Shown here: piece by piece, positions 54,268-63,803 of the stretch | How positions within the stretch are numbered: position 1 is the first letter of the stretch | Layout: every line of letters starts with the position of its first letter | From: Sneathiella chungangensis | Lineage (GTDB): Bacteria; Pseudomonadota; Alphaproteobacteria; Sneathiellales; Sneathiellaceae | Assembly: GCF_009882935.1 (NCBI RefSeq) | Contig: NZ_WTVA01000015.1 | Location: 186,001-250,000 of the forward strand | Direction: 5' to 3' | Length of the DNA: 64,000 nt | Notes under the pieces: model-generated | Seen by the model: only the letters and a program-made list of their open reading frames with translations | Told to the model about the DNA's origin: nothing | Databases searched by the model: none | Position numbers and translations under genes: made by a program

Positions 54268-54711
54268 GTGTCGGATAATATTGTGGTGATTTACACGGAT
54301 GGCGCCTGTTCGGGCAACCCGGGTCCCGGGGGGTGGGGCGCACTTCTAGAGTATAAAGGCAAGACGAAGGAGCTTTGCGGGGGGGAGGCCGAAACCACCA
54401 ATAACCGGATGGAACTGACGGCCGCAATCAACGCGATCAATTCGCTCACGCGTCGATCCACTGTCGAGCTGCACACCGACAGCACGTATGTCAAAGATGG
54501 CATTACAAAATGGATGATCGGGTGGAAGAAAAACGGGTGGAAAACGGCTGCAAAAAAGCCGGTGAAAAACAAGGATCTCTGGCTAGCTCTGGACGACGCC
54601 ATTTCCCAACATCAGATCAGATGGAAATGGGTCAAAGGGCACGCAGGCGACCCCGGCAATGAGAAAGCCGACGAACTTGCGAACAAGGGAATGGAAAAAT
54701 TCAAGAAATAG
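54268..54711 (+). CDS. rnhA: Ribonuclease H, type 1
   Basis: It has 147 residues from the GTG at 54268, with AGGAG 7 bases upstream; the frame extends back to an ATG at 54208, but that part lies upstream of the conserved start. It degrades the RNA strand of RNA/DNA hybrids. The catalytic residues are visible: Asp in [16 protein letters not shown], Glu in NRMELTAAI, Asp in [12 protein letters not shown], and His and Asp in [16 protein letters not shown] hairpin terminator follows 27 bases later. A type 2 enzyme is encoded at 34820. Confidence 0.96.
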   Translation: MSDNIVVIYTDGACSGNPGPGGWGALLEYKGKTKELCGGEAETTNNRMELTAAINAINSLTRRSTVELHTDSTYVKDGITKWMIGWKKNGWKTAAKKPVKNKDLWLALDDAISQHQIRWKWVKGHAGDPGNEKADELANKGMEKFKK

Positions 54712-54738
54712 GCGGCGGTAAGAACGCCGCGAAGGTAA

Positions 54739-54767
54739 GGGGAAAGCCGGCGCTTTCCCCTGTTTTT
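54739..54767 (+). terminator. Rho-independent terminator after rnhA
   Basis: GGGGAAAGC (54739-54747) pairs perfectly with GCTTTCCCC (54752-54760) around a CGGC loop, followed by TGTTTTT. The T-run is on the plus strand only, so it serves rnhA and not the facing peroxiredoxin gene. Confidence 0.93.
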
Positions 54768-54770
54768 CGC

Positions 54771-55250
54771 TTAAAGCTGGCCAAGCAGCGTTTCCGCGTC
54801 GGAAACCTCGAAACCGCCGGTTTCTTCCAGATTGAGCTGTTTTACGACACCGTCATCGAGAATCATCGAATAGCGGCGCGAACGAACCCCCAGACCGGCG
54901 CCCGATGCATCGAACTCGACGCCGAGGGCTTTGGTAAAGGACGCATCCGGATCGGCAACCATCTTGATGCTGCCGGCACTATGATCCTTACCCCACGCGG
55001 CCATCACAAAGGGATCGTTGACCGAAAGGCAGACGATTTCATCGACGCCCTTGGCGGTAATTTTCGCGGTATTATCGACAAAACCCGGCAAATGCTTCGC
55101 TGAGCAGGTCGGGGTATAGGCGCCGGGCACGGCAAACAACGCCACTTTCTTGCCGCCGAACAAATCCGCCGTAGACATTTTTGTCGGCCCCTTCTCGGTC
55201 ATCATCATCAACTCGGCATTCGGAAGTTTATCACCAACTTTTATCGTCAT
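54771..55250 (-). CDS. Peroxiredoxin, Prx5/PrxII type
   Basis: It has 159 residues from the ATG at 55250 (MTIKVGDKLP); the frame extends further upstream but the family starts here. It reduces peroxides. The peroxidatic Cys is in GAYTPTCSAKHLPG near residue 48, and a second Cys in EIVCLSVNDPF near residue 73 matches the resolving Cys of atypical 2-Cys PrxII. The later GLGVRSRRYSMILDDGVV is typical. It shares the strand with the DsbD-alpha-like gene just upstream (104 bases apart). Confidence 0.93.
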   Translation of the reverse strand: MTIKVGDKLPNAELMMMTEKGPTKMSTADLFGGKKVALFAVPGAYTPTCSAKHLPGFVDNTAKITAKGVDEIVCLSVNDPFVMAAWGKDHSAGSIKMVADPDASFTKALGVEFDASGAGLGVRSRRYSMILDDGVVKQLNLEETGGFEVSDAETLLGQL

Positions 55251-55353
55251 TTCAGTTTCCCATGTTTTAGTGGCTGCGAATTCTTTTCTGGATACTCTAA
55301 CATAATCATGCAGGCGAAAATAAAAAGTATTCTGTTTCAGCCCGATGATAATT

Positions 55354-56199
55354 TTACTCGACGCGAAGGGTTTTTTCGCCTGAAAATTGATCGTCAAAGA
55401 CCGTAACCGTCACAGTCTGCGCCGTCATGCGCTCATCCTTCCCTGGCAGATACCCGCGCAGTGTGAAATAGGCTTTCAGACCGTCCGGCGAGCGTTTCTT
55501 GGAGACAAGTTCGAAATACGATCCGTCCTTCCCCTCCACGATAATATCCGGCGCGTTGAACGGCTGGTCCGCCCGCGCCGTGACAGTAAAGACGTTTTCA
55601 CTGTCTGCGGCGGCGGTGACATCGCGCAACACCGCACCGGCCGCGCCGATTGCACGAGGCACCCTGCGGACAAATTCCTGTATGACCACCGCCTCGGATG
55701 AAAGTTCTGCGCTGCCAGAGCCCAGCGAAAGCGCGAATTCATGCGTGACCGGGATGCAGACATTCTCGCATATGCCGATCTGTAGGCTCAGCTTCAGATC
55801 GACAGGCTTACCCGGCTCCGCAAGCGTGATGTCGATGGGAAACACTACCTCGTCATGATAACCCCAACTGAATAATCCATAGGTCTCGAAGAGTTCAGGA
55901 AGCGGCCAGAGGACGACAGCGTCCTTCACATTTTTAGAGCCAGTCCAGTCAAAGCGAGGCGGAATTCCCGAATCCCCGGGGCTACGCCAATAGGTTTTCC
56001 ATCCGGGTGCCAGCTTGATTTGCAAGCCAATGCGGACGGAACCAAGGCCCTTCACGCCTTCGCGTTCGGAGATCAAGCGAAAACCGGACTGGTCGGTTCG
56101 CGCCCAATCCGTGGCAGTCTCCGCCCTCACATTTACGATTTGAGAGAGGGCAAGGCACAGGATCGCAATTTCAAGAACACGGAATCTCGGAAATCGCAT
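55354..56199 (-). CDS. Orphan DsbD N-terminal (alpha) domain-like periplasmic protein
   Basis: This 281-residue protein has a signal peptide (residues 1-26, cut near VRA). The body resembles the immunoglobulin-like N-terminal domain of DsbD/ScsB proteins: LAPGWKTYWRSPGDSGIPP near 67-85 and LWPLPELFETYGLFSWGY near 100. The redox pair is in IGICENVCIPVTHEF near 143 (CxxxC). It has no membrane domain and no thioredoxin domain, so it cannot pass electrons across the membrane alone. It may be a periplasmic disulfide-handling partner of an unlinked DsbD/CcdA. Its neighbour is a peroxiredoxin gene. Confidence 0.83.
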   Translation of the reverse strand: MRFPRFRVLEIAILCLALSQIVNVRAETATDWARTDQSGFRLISEREGVKGLGSVRIGLQIKLAPGWKTYWRSPGDSGIPPRFDWTGSKNVKDAVVLWPLPELFETYGLFSWGYHDEVVFPIDITLAEPGKPVDLKLSLQIGICENVCIPVTHEFALSLGSGSAELSSEAVVIQEFVRRVPRAIGAAGAVLRDVTAAADSENVFTVTARADQPFNAPDIIVEGKDGSYFELVSKKRSPDGLKAYFTLRGYLPGKDERMTAQTVTVTVFDDQFSGEKTLRVE

Positions 56200-56333
56200 G
56201 GAGAGGGAACCTTCTGTCTTAAAATGGGCCTATTTCAGCTTATATAAAACATTATTAAGGGTTGATGTGTCACAATCACGTCATGGAAATTCCGACGTCT
56301 GGTATATTTTGTTAGAAGATACATATTCATATT

Positions 56334-56909
56334 ATGACCGTAAGTAAAATTGACACGGGTTATCTGGACGGAAAGCTTCTGGTAGCAATGCCGGGCATGG
56401 GGGATCCGCGGTTCAAAAAGGCTGTGATATTACTTTGCGCCCATTCGGAATCGGGGGCCATGGGAATTCTCCTGAACCGTTCACTCGATGCCCTCAGCTT
56501 CGATGATCTGCTCGAGCAGCTCGAAATCCCGAAATCGGACAAGACGAGCCATATCAATATCCATTTCGGCGGCCCGGTGGATACGGAGCGGGGCTTCGTC
56601 GTTCACTCGACGGACCTGCTATATGACACGACGCTGGTGATCGGTGATGACATGGCGCTGACGGCGACGATTGACATGTTGAAGACTATTGCAGGCGGTG
56701 ATGGACCGGAGAGCAGTTTCCTTGCGCTTGGATATTCCGGATGGGGGCCCGGCCAGCTCGAAAAGGAAATACAGGAAAATGGCTGGCTTGTCGTAGATCC
56801 GGATCTCGACATCGTGTTCGGCCCAAAACTTGACACGAAATGGGACGTCGCCATTCACAAGCTGGGAATCGACCCGACGCTGCTGTCCGGCGATATCGGG
56901 CATGCCTGA
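56334..56909 (+). CDS. YqgE/AlgH family protein (DUF179)
   Basis: This 191-residue soluble protein matches the YqgE family, seen in GKLLVAMPGMGDPRFKKAVI at the start, GAMGILLNRSLDALSFDDLL near residue 45 and FGGPVDTERGFVVHS near residue 82. LALGYSGWGPGQLEKEI lies near 135. The function is unknown; in pseudomonads AlgH is linked to alginate regulation. It is divergent from the DsbD-alpha-like gene and convergent with the GNAT gene. Confidence 0.93.
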   Translation: MTVSKIDTGYLDGKLLVAMPGMGDPRFKKAVILLCAHSESGAMGILLNRSLDALSFDDLLEQLEIPKSDKTSHINIHFGGPVDTERGFVVHSTDLLYDTTLVIGDDMALTATIDMLKTIAGGDGPESSFLALGYSGWGPGQLEKEIQENGWLVVDPDLDIVFGPKLDTKWDVAIHKLGIDPTLLSGDIGHA

Positions 56910-56912
56910 GCG

Positions 56913-57506
56913 TTATTCCTGTCGCGGTGCAATCGGATCCTTGTCCAAAATCGCGTAAAGAAGATGGTCGTGCCAGACGCCGTTTATGCACAGATATTCC
57001 CGCGCAAGACCTTCTTTCGAAAATCCGACCTTTTCCAGCAGCCGGTAACTCGGGATATTTGACGGAAGGCAGGCCGCCTCTATGCGTCGCAATCCAAACT
57101 CGCTGAACAGGACAGGCAACAGACCGCAGAGCGCCTCATACATATACCCTTTCCTCGCATGGCGTTGCCCCGTCCAATAGCCGAGCGTGCCGGTCTGCGC
57201 GACGCCACGGCGGATGTTCCCGAGCGTTATCCCGCCGACAAGCTCGCCATTGTCACGATGGAATAAGAAAAAGGCCTGCCCCATATCCTCTTTGACGTCT
57301 TTCGCATACCGCCGCAGGCGCATCCGGTAACTCCCTTTGGAGAGGGCGTCGAGACCCCAGAGGGGTTCCCATGGCACGAGAAAATCACGGCTCTGCTCCC
57401 TGAGCGTTGTCCATTGATCCCAGTCGGAAAGCTTTGGCGCACGCAGCACGAGCCTGTCTGTCACCACCCGGGGACCGCTTCCCATCAATGACAGCTTTTC
57501 CAACAT
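56913..57506 (-). CDS. GNAT N-acetyltransferase, RimJ-like
   Basis: This 197-residue acetyl-CoA-dependent acyltransferase has TDRLVLRAPKLSDWDQW near residue 20, VGGITLGNIRRGVAQTGTLGYW near 112 and the acetyl-CoA-binding RHARKGYMYEALCGLLPVLF near 137. A late NIPSYRLLEKVGFSKEG follows. RimJ relatives modify the N-terminus of ribosomal proteins or tRNA-linked substrates, but the target is not known here. It starts 30 bases after the M16 protease stop. Confidence 0.88.
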   Translation of the reverse strand: MLEKLSLMGSGPRVVTDRLVLRAPKLSDWDQWTTLREQSRDFLVPWEPLWGLDALSKGSYRMRLRRYAKDVKEDMGQAFFLFHRDNGELVGGITLGNIRRGVAQTGTLGYWTGQRHARKGYMYEALCGLLPVLFSEFGLRRIEAACLPSNIPSYRLLEKVGFSKEGLAREYLCINGVWHDHLLYAILDKDPIAPRQE

Positions 57507-57535
57507 CTGATGCGGATCTCCCGGCGTGCGTCTAC

Positions 57536-58795
57536 TTAGCTAAATCTTGCTGCAATCCGGTCAAAGGGATCAAGCTTTTTAAGTGGCCCGAGCGCCGCCA
57601 TTGTCGGGGTGACGCCAAAGAACAGCCGCCCGGCGAGGTTTTTAGTATCTTCGACCGTCACGGCGTCGATCATTTCGGCGATTTCCGCCGCCGGTAGCAC
57701 GCGGCCGTAAATCAACAACTGGCGGGCATGCGCCTCGGAGCGCGATGCCGGGCTTTCCATCCCCATCAGGAGGGACGCTTTTAGCTGCGCCTTCGCGCGA
57801 TCGACCTCAACGATATCGATGTCTTCGCTCACCCGCAAAAGCTCGTCCGTCAATACATGGCTGAGTTCGCCGATTTGATCCTCGCCGGTTCCCGCATAAA
57901 CGGAAAATGTCCCGGTGTCAGCAAAGGACGACGCAAAGCTGAACACCGAGTAGCAGAGCCCCCGGCGTTCCCGGATTTCCTGAAAGAGACGCGACGACAT
58001 GCCGCCTCCAAGCAAGCCGGACAATATCTGAATAGTGTAGTAATCCGGATCCGAATAAGAAACCCCCGGCACGGAGAGAGCATAATGCACCTGCTCCAGA
58101 TTCCGCTCCTCCCGATACTCCCCGCCCCGGTACTTCGCCGGGTCCATGTCCGTCTTTCCAGTTACCGCGAGTTCACCGAAAGCATCCTCCGCAAGACGGA
58201 TCAGGGCATCATGATCGACGGCACCGGAGGCACTCAGAACCATTTTCGGCGCAAGATAATGGCTTTTCATATAGCCCGCCATCAACGGCCGGTCAAAACT
58301 GCGGACCTGCGCCGCCGTTCCGAGGATGGAACGGCCGATAGGCTGATCGGGATAAGCCGTTTCCTGAAGATGATCGAAAATTATGTCATCTGGCGTATCA
58401 AAGGTTTGCCCGATTTCCTGTACGATAACTTCCTTCTCGCGTGCAATTTCTGCCTGGTCGAAGCTCGAATGCTGCAGAATATCGCCGAGAATATCCACAG
58501 CCAGCGGTACATCCTCCTTGAGAATGCGTGCGAAATAGGCTGTCTGGTCGCGGCTTGTATAGGCGTTAAGATGTCCACCGACGGATTCGATCACTTCTGC
58601 TATCTGAAGGGCCGAACGGCGCGCCGTTCCCTTGAAGGCCATATGCTCCAGAACATGCGAAATGCCGTTTTCCGCCGCCGTTTCATGGCGAGCCCCGGTA
58701 TCAACCCAAACCCCGACCGCTGAAGTCTCGAGGCCCGGCATCGGATCGGTGATCACGCGTAAACCGTTCTGTAACGTGGTGACTTTAACGTCCAT
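57536..58795 (-). CDS. M16 family zinc protease (mitochondrial processing peptidase-like)
   Basis: It has 419 residues from the ATG at 58795, with GAGGTGAAAG upstream. The zinc motif HVLEHMAFKGT (HxxEH) lies near residues 47-57, and the third ligand Glu lies about 75 residues later in AREKEVIVQEI. It is close in length and form to the alphaproteobacterial relatives of the beta subunit of mitochondrial processing peptidase. It is probably cytosolic or periplasmic; I see no clear signal peptide. It starts 14 bases after thrC, an arrangement common in alphaproteobacteria. Confidence 0.93.
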   Translation of the reverse strand: MDVKVTTLQNGLRVITDPMPGLETSAVGVWVDTGARHETAAENGISHVLEHMAFKGTARRSALQIAEVIESVGGHLNAYTSRDQTAYFARILKEDVPLAVDILGDILQHSSFDQAEIAREKEVIVQEIGQTFDTPDDIIFDHLQETAYPDQPIGRSILGTAAQVRSFDRPLMAGYMKSHYLAPKMVLSASGAVDHDALIRLAEDAFGELAVTGKTDMDPAKYRGGEYREERNLEQVHYALSVPGVSYSDPDYYTIQILSGLLGGGMSSRLFQEIRERRGLCYSVFSFASSFADTGTFSVYAGTGEDQIGELSHVLTDELLRVSEDIDIVEVDRAKAQLKASLLMGMESPASRSEAHARQLLIYGRVLPAAEIAEMIDAVTVEDTKNLAGRLFFGVTPTMAALGPLKKLDPFDRIAARFS

Positions 58796-58809
58796 CAAAT
58801 TCTTTCACC

Positions 58810-60216
58810 TCAGGCCGCATTCAATATGCGCGCCCGCTCCTTAATAAAGGATTTTACCGCGTCAATGTCATTTGGCAAATCTGTCAGCCGTTCTTTTCGT
58901 CCGAAAAGGTTTTGCATATGTTTCGGCAATTTCGGTCGCTCACCTGTCGCCTTTTCAACCGCATCAGGGAATTTCGCCGGATGCGCCGTCGACAGCGTTA
59001 CGAGTGGCGTCGAGCTATCTTTCCGGCATTTGTCGCCCACGAAAAGTCCAACCGCCGTATGCGGATCGACGAGACGTTCGGTCTCCTCCAGCGTGCGGCC
59101 GATGGTCGCCAGCGTTTCTTCTTCATCGCAACGGCCGGCGGAAAAAATGCTTTCGTTCAAACGCGACATTTCCACTGAAAATCCGCCGTCGTTATCCAGC
59201 CTGCGCATTAGGTCGGAAACCGCTGCGCCGTCCCGGCCATAAAGGTCCGCAAGGAACCGCTCGAAGTTGCTGGAAACCTGGATATCCATGCTCGGGCTGA
59301 TCGTCGGATCGACGCCCGCCTTCCGGTATTCCCCACTGTTAAAAAACCGCGAGAGAATATCGTTTCTGTTGGTTGCAACGATCAACTGTTCGACCGGCAA
59401 ACCCATCCGGCTCGCCGCATAGCCCGCGTAGACATCGCCGAAATTGCCGCTTGGCACCGAAAAGGAAATCGCACGGGACGGCGCGCCCAGACTAACGCCA
59501 ACCGTGAAATAATAGACGATTTGCGCCATCACCCGCGCCCAGTTGATCGAATTCACGGCAGACACGGCAAGTTCATCGCGGAAATCGTGATCATTGAACA
59601 TCGCCTTGACCATTGCCTGGCAATCGTCAAAATCCCCCTCAACGGCTATGTTGTGAACGTTGGCATCGAGCACCGTCGTCATCTGGCGCCGCTGGACGTC
59701 GGAGACGCGGCCCTTGGGATGCAGGATGAAAATGTCGACCGCGTCCCGGCCGCGACAGGCTTCGATAGCGGCCGAACCCGTATCACCCGACGTGGCGCCA
59801 ACGATGGTCACCCGCTTGCCGCGCCGCGCGAGGAGATGGTCATATAGAAGGCCCAGTAGCTGCAACGCCACATCCTTAAAGGCCAGGGTCGGCCCGTGGT
59901 AAAGCTCCATCAGAAATTCGTTGCTGCCAAGCTGACTGACCGGCACCACGGCTCGATGAGAGAAGGCACCATAGGCCTTTTTCGTCATTTCTCTGAAATC
60001 AGCGGGGGAGATGCTGTCGCCGAGAAATGGTTGAAGCAAAAAGGCAGCCGCGTCGGCATAGCTCTTGCCCGCGAGGCCCCGGATATCGTCCGTTGAAAAC
60101 TGCGGCCAGCTTTCCGGCAGATAAAGTCCGCCGTCCCGGGCAAGTCCGGTCAGGACAACTTCTTCAAAATTCAACACCGGCGCCTTGCCGCGTGTGCTGA
60201 TATAGCGCAACGTCAC
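58810..60216 (-). CDS. thrC: Threonine synthase
   Basis: This 468-residue PLP enzyme starts at GTG 60216. It converts O-phosphohomoserine to threonine, the step after ThrB. The PLP lysine is in YHGPTLAFKDVALQLLG near residue 114. The phosphate-binding VGATSGDTGSAAIEAC is near 148 and SVPSGNFGDVYAGY near 250. It is the longer, yeast-like form of threonine synthase used by proteobacteria. Confidence 0.96.
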   Translation of the reverse strand: MTLRYISTRGKAPVLNFEEVVLTGLARDGGLYLPESWPQFSTDDIRGLAGKSYADAAAFLLQPFLGDSISPADFREMTKKAYGAFSHRAVVPVSQLGSNEFLMELYHGPTLAFKDVALQLLGLLYDHLLARRGKRVTIVGATSGDTGSAAIEACRGRDAVDIFILHPKGRVSDVQRRQMTTVLDANVHNIAVEGDFDDCQAMVKAMFNDHDFRDELAVSAVNSINWARVMAQIVYYFTVGVSLGAPSRAISFSVPSGNFGDVYAGYAASRMGLPVEQLIVATNRNDILSRFFNSGEYRKAGVDPTISPSMDIQVSSNFERFLADLYGRDGAAVSDLMRRLDNDGGFSVEMSRLNESIFSAGRCDEEETLATIGRTLEETERLVDPHTAVGLFVGDKCRKDSSTPLVTLSTAHPAKFPDAVEKATGERPKLPKHMQNLFGRKERLTDLPNDIDAVKSFIKERARILNAA

Positions 60217-60316
60217 ACTCCCTTAATCGGATCGAATGGCGGGAGAGAGTAACCATATGCGACGCGATAGCGCAAGCACGGATATGGTTGGATCGCCGCT
60301 CTCGGCACTTGCCGGA

Positions 60317-61819
60317 TCATTTCAGATAGCGGTTCCGCAGATGTGCCTTAAAAGCCTCGGTCTCCAGCGGGGACCCGGTTGCCGACGTCATGATATCGCC
60401 GGTCGGGAGCGAACTGCCGAGTGAATGGATATTTTCGCGGAGCCAGGCAATCAAATCCTCGAACCTCCCCGCGCGGACCTTTGTCGCCAAGTCGGGAATT
60501 TTCTGGCCCGCCGCGCGGTAAATTTGGGCGGCGGCCAGCGCTCCCAATGTATAGGTCGGGAAATATCCAATTGCACCGCTTGGCCAATGAATATCCTGAA
60601 GGCAGCCGAGCCTGTCGTTTGGCGGCGTTATGCCAAGGACATTCCGCATGCCGCTGTTCCAGGCCGCGGGCAGGTCCTTCACCGCCAAGTCGCCCGCAAG
60701 CAACGCCTTCTCCAACCGGTAACGTAGCATCACATGCAGCGGATATGTCACTTCGTCCGCATCGACACGTATGAATCCCGGCTCAACTTTTTGATAGAGC
60801 CGCCGAATGTTCTCCTCGTCCCAGGCTGCGCCGTCGCCACCAAAGGCCGCCTTTATCTTCGGAAGGGCAAACGCCAGGAAGTCTTCGCTCCGTGAGAGCT
60901 GCATTTCGATCAGCAGCGACTGGCTTTCATGAAGCGCCATGCCGCGCGCCGCGCCGACGGGTTGCGAGCGCCATTCCCTCGGCAGGCCCTGTTCATATAA
61001 CGCATGTCCTGTCTCATGAAGCGTTCCCATGAGGCTCTGGGCGAAATCCTCTGTTTCATACCGGGTTGTGAGACGGACGTCATCAGGGATACCGCCGGTG
61101 AACGGATGATGGCTGATATCCAGCCGGCCGTGATTGAAATCGAATCCAAGCGACGTCATGAATTCAAGGCCAAGGGCCTTTTGCATTTCCTGATTGAAGG
61201 GACCCTTCGGCGGCACCGGCGGCGGATCACTTTTCTGACGCTCGAGTACGGCGGCAAGAAAATCCGGAAGAAATATTTCGAGATCCGAAAATATGCGGTC
61301 GATGCTGTCGGAGGTACAGCCGGGCTCATACTCATCGAGCAGCGAGTCATAGGGGGCCAGGGAAAAGGCCGCCGACTTCGCATCGGCAATCCTGCGGGTG
61401 AGCAGGATGACCTCTTCCATGGATGGCGCGAAGGAGGCAAAGTCATTATTCAGGCGCGCCTCCCGCCACAACATTTCGCAACGCGATGTGGCGCGAGATT
61501 GAGCCTCCACCAGATCGGGCTTAACCGCCGTTGCATGACACCACCGATTGCGCATCTCGCGCAGATTAGCCTGTTGCCAATTGGTGAGTACCGCCGCATC
61601 GTCTTCTGCGCCATCGAGCAGGTCGGATATTTCCCCGCTGGTGAGAATTTCGTGCGATAGCAGGCTGAGGGTCGCGAGCTGTTCCGACCGCGCCTCCGCG
61701 CCGCCGGGCGGCATCATGGCGGCGCTATCCCAGTGCAGCATCGCTGCCGCCCCTGAAATCGCCGAGAGACGCGCGAATTTTTTCTCGAGCGCCTGGTAAG
61801 CTGTCGTCGTATCCGGCAT
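60317..61819 (-). CDS. Carboxypeptidase Taq (M32) family metallopeptidase
   Basis: This 500-residue metalloprotease removes C-terminal residues from peptides in the cytosol. The zinc motif is GTLHETGHALYEQGLP (HExxH near residue 268), followed by the third ligand Glu in RGMALHESQSLLIEM about 25 residues later. The N-terminal AAMLHWDSAAMMPPGGAEARS near residue 22 is typical of the family. It lies directly after SURF1 with no promoter evident, and 100 bases before thrC. Confidence 0.94.
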   Translation of the reverse strand: MPDTTTAYQALEKKFARLSAISGAAAMLHWDSAAMMPPGGAEARSEQLATLSLLSHEILTSGEISDLLDGAEDDAAVLTNWQQANLREMRNRWCHATAVKPDLVEAQSRATSRCEMLWREARLNNDFASFAPSMEEVILLTRRIADAKSAAFSLAPYDSLLDEYEPGCTSDSIDRIFSDLEIFLPDFLAAVLERQKSDPPPVPPKGPFNQEMQKALGLEFMTSLGFDFNHGRLDISHHPFTGGIPDDVRLTTRYETEDFAQSLMGTLHETGHALYEQGLPREWRSQPVGAARGMALHESQSLLIEMQLSRSEDFLAFALPKIKAAFGGDGAAWDEENIRRLYQKVEPGFIRVDADEVTYPLHVMLRYRLEKALLAGDLAVKDLPAAWNSGMRNVLGITPPNDRLGCLQDIHWPSGAIGYFPTYTLGALAAAQIYRAAGQKIPDLATKVRAGRFEDLIAWLRENIHSLGSSLPTGDIMTSATGSPLETEAFKAHLRNRYLK

Positions 61820-61820
61820 T

Positions 61821-62537
61821 TTATCCCTGTTTGCTGCGGCCCCGTCTCAGGCCGTAGAGGATATATATAACAACCATGGCGCCGGCCAGACCGAACCATG
61901 TAAACGCATACTGGATATGGTTGTTGGGCAGCGTAATCCGCGTCTGGCCGCCTATCGGCAATCCGCCCGGGACATCGACCGCATCCAGCTCGACAAAGAC
62001 CGGCCCGACCGTCATACCGAGATGATCCGCCATCGCGGCAAGTTCGCCATAAAGCCAGACGTTATCCTCAGCATTGCTCTCAGGCAGAAACGACCAGGAT
62101 TTTCCCCAGGGTTTGCGGGCGATTCCGGTCACCGTGACTTGCCCCTCCACAAGACCTTCCGACCGCGTTTGCGGCTCCTTTTTCTCTTCCGGCACCCAGC
62201 CCCGGTTGACGAGAACGACATCCCCCTCTTCGGCGCGCACGAAAGGAGTAATTATCTGAAATCCCGAACGGCCGCCTTCCGCATGGGCAAAGAGGTGTAT
62301 TTCCTTTTCATGATCGAAAGTGCCCGTCAAGCTGACCCGCCGGTACTGCCATTCTTGCGGAACGATATCGGCATTCGGAAGATTGACCGGGGCCGCGGCA
62401 AGCTGGCTGTTGATTTCGTCGATAAGATCAACCTTCCAGCTATAGCGGTTTACCTGCCAGACCGTCAGCGCGAGCAATATGAGGACGCAAGGCACCGTAA
62501 TCAGCGTCGGCACTAGTCCGGGGGAAAAATTTTTCAT
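61821..62537 (-). CDS. SURF1-like cytochrome oxidase assembly protein
   Basis: This 238-residue protein has two membrane helices, one at the N-terminus (residues 8-28, LVPTLITVPCVLILLAL) and one near the C-terminus (FTWFGLAGAMVVIYILYGL). SURF1 helps insert heme a into subunit I of aa3-type oxidases. The conserved LVNRGWVPEEKKEPQTRSEG segment is near residue 108, and PNNHIQYAFTWFGLA lies near 210. It starts two bases after the DUF983 stop, in the oxidase assembly cluster. Confidence 0.94.
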   Translation of the reverse strand: MKNFSPGLVPTLITVPCVLILLALTVWQVNRYSWKVDLIDEINSQLAAAPVNLPNADIVPQEWQYRRVSLTGTFDHEKEIHLFAHAEGGRSGFQIITPFVRAEEGDVVLVNRGWVPEEKKEPQTRSEGLVEGQVTVTGIARKPWGKSWSFLPESNAEDNVWLYGELAAMADHLGMTVGPVFVELDAVDVPGGLPIGGQTRITLPNNHIQYAFTWFGLAGAMVVIYILYGLRRGRSKQG

Positions 62538-62539
62538 AT

Positions 62540-62914
62540 TTAATAACGCTCGATCTCGGAGCTGGCTTTATGTTTAAATTGAAGGGCGATCAGGTAGGCC
62601 TTGAAGGGCCTGAGAAGTCCGATACTTAATATAAATATGGTCGGCAGCCAGATGGTCAACTGCAGCCAGTACGGCGGATGATAGGCGAGTTCCGTGGCAA
62701 CAGCGAGACCGCCGACGATAAAGCCCACAATCAGGATAATGAAAACCGCCGGGCCGTCGCCGCTGTTGACCGCGCTAAAATCCTGGCCGCACGTATCACA
62801 GGATTCCGCAACATCCAGGAAGCCCTTAAAAAGTTTCCCCTTTCCGCAGGCCGGGCATTTGCAGGTAAGCCCGGCGCGCAAAGGGGAAACTGGCATGCCA
62901 TAAGAATAAGGCAT
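62540..62914 (-). CDS. DUF983 zinc-ribbon membrane protein
   Basis: This 124-residue protein has an N-terminal zinc ribbon (CKCPACGKGKLFKGFLDV and CDTCGQDFSAVN; four Cys) followed by two membrane helices (about 53-75 and 83-105). The family lies between coxC and surf1 in most alphaproteobacteria and is thought to help oxidase assembly, but its role is unproven. It starts 15 bases after coxC. Confidence 0.92.
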   Translation of the reverse strand: MPYSYGMPVSPLRAGLTCKCPACGKGKLFKGFLDVAESCDTCGQDFSAVNSGDGPAVFIILIVGFIVGGLAVATELAYHPPYWLQLTIWLPTIFILSIGLLRPFKAYLIALQFKHKASSEIERY

Positions 62915-62928
62915 TCGCTACTACTGAA

Positions 62929-63738
62929 TCAGGTCCACTCCGGTCCTGCCCCCCACCAGTAAACGGCAAAGAACAGGAACAGCCAGACGACATCGACGAA
63001 ATGCCAGTACCAGGCCGCAGCTTCCAGACCAAAATGATGGGTCGGCGTGAAGTGGCCTTTTATAGCGCGCAGCAGGCACACAAGAAGGAAAACCGTTCCG
63101 ATAAAGACATGGGCCCCATGAAAGCCCGTCGCCATATAGAAGGTCGACGGATAAATACCGTCTGTGAAGCCGAATTGAGCATGGGAATATTCGTAAATCT
63201 GCACGGCGGTAAAGCAAGCGCCAAGAATAACCGTCAGCAACAACCCCTGCACCAGCCCCTTCCGGTCACCATGCTGAAGCGCATGATGAGCCCAGGTCAC
63301 TGTCGTTCCCGAGAGCAACAATATCACCGTGTTAAGAAGCGGAATGTGCCAAGGATTGAAGGTGAGAATACCTTCCGGTGGCCAGACGCCGCCGCCGACC
63401 TCAGTGGGAAACAACCCAGCATTAAAATAGGCCCAGAACCAGGCAACGAAGAACATCACCTCGGAGGCGATGAACATGATCATGCCGTAGCGCAGTCCCA
63501 GCTGTACGACCGGGGTATGGTGCCCTTCATGTTCGCCTTCCTTGACGACATCGCGCCACCAGGCGAAGGCGGTGTACAACAGAACGACAAAGCCGATCAC
63601 AAAAACGGCAAAGCCCTTGTCATGCATCCACATAACCGCACCGATGGCGGCGGCAAAAGCTGCGATCGACGCAAGCGCCGGCCAGGGGCTCGGATCCACC
63701 AGATGATAATCATGTTGTTTGGCGTGAGAATCTGCCAT
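62929..63738 (-). CDS. coxC: Cytochrome c oxidase subunit III
   Basis: It has 269 residues from the ATG at 63738, with AGGAG upstream; the frame extends to 63780 but that part is not conserved. Seven helices fit subunit III of aa3-type oxidases, which stabilises the proton uptake path. Typical stretches are [20 protein letters not shown] near 50, [20 protein letters not shown] near 72 with the conserved Glu, and [17 protein letters not shown] near 185. The alphaproteobacterial order cox11-coxC-DUF983-SURF1 is kept. Confidence 0.96.
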   Translation of the reverse strand: MADSHAKQHDYHLVDPSPWPALASIAAFAAAIGAVMWMHDKGFAVFVIGFVVLLYTAFAWWRDVVKEGEHEGHHTPVVQLGLRYGMIMFIASEVMFFVAWFWAYFNAGLFPTEVGGGVWPPEGILTFNPWHIPLLNTVILLLSGTTVTWAHHALQHGDRKGLVQGLLLTVILGACFTAVQIYEYSHAQFGFTDGIYPSTFYMATGFHGAHVFIGTVFLLVCLLRAIKGHFTPTHHFGLEAAAWYWHFVDVVWLFLFFAVYWWGAGPEWT

Positions 63739-63803
63739 TCCTAAACTCCTGCAATTCAGCCGGATTAATTCCGGTCCCAATAACTACCCAATTCTCCCAA
63801 AGG

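Noticed and set aside
57857-58723. Plus-strand frame of 288 codons opposite the M16 protease
   Set aside because: Same pattern: Arg/His-rich antisense product, while the minus strand has the HxxEH zinc motif.
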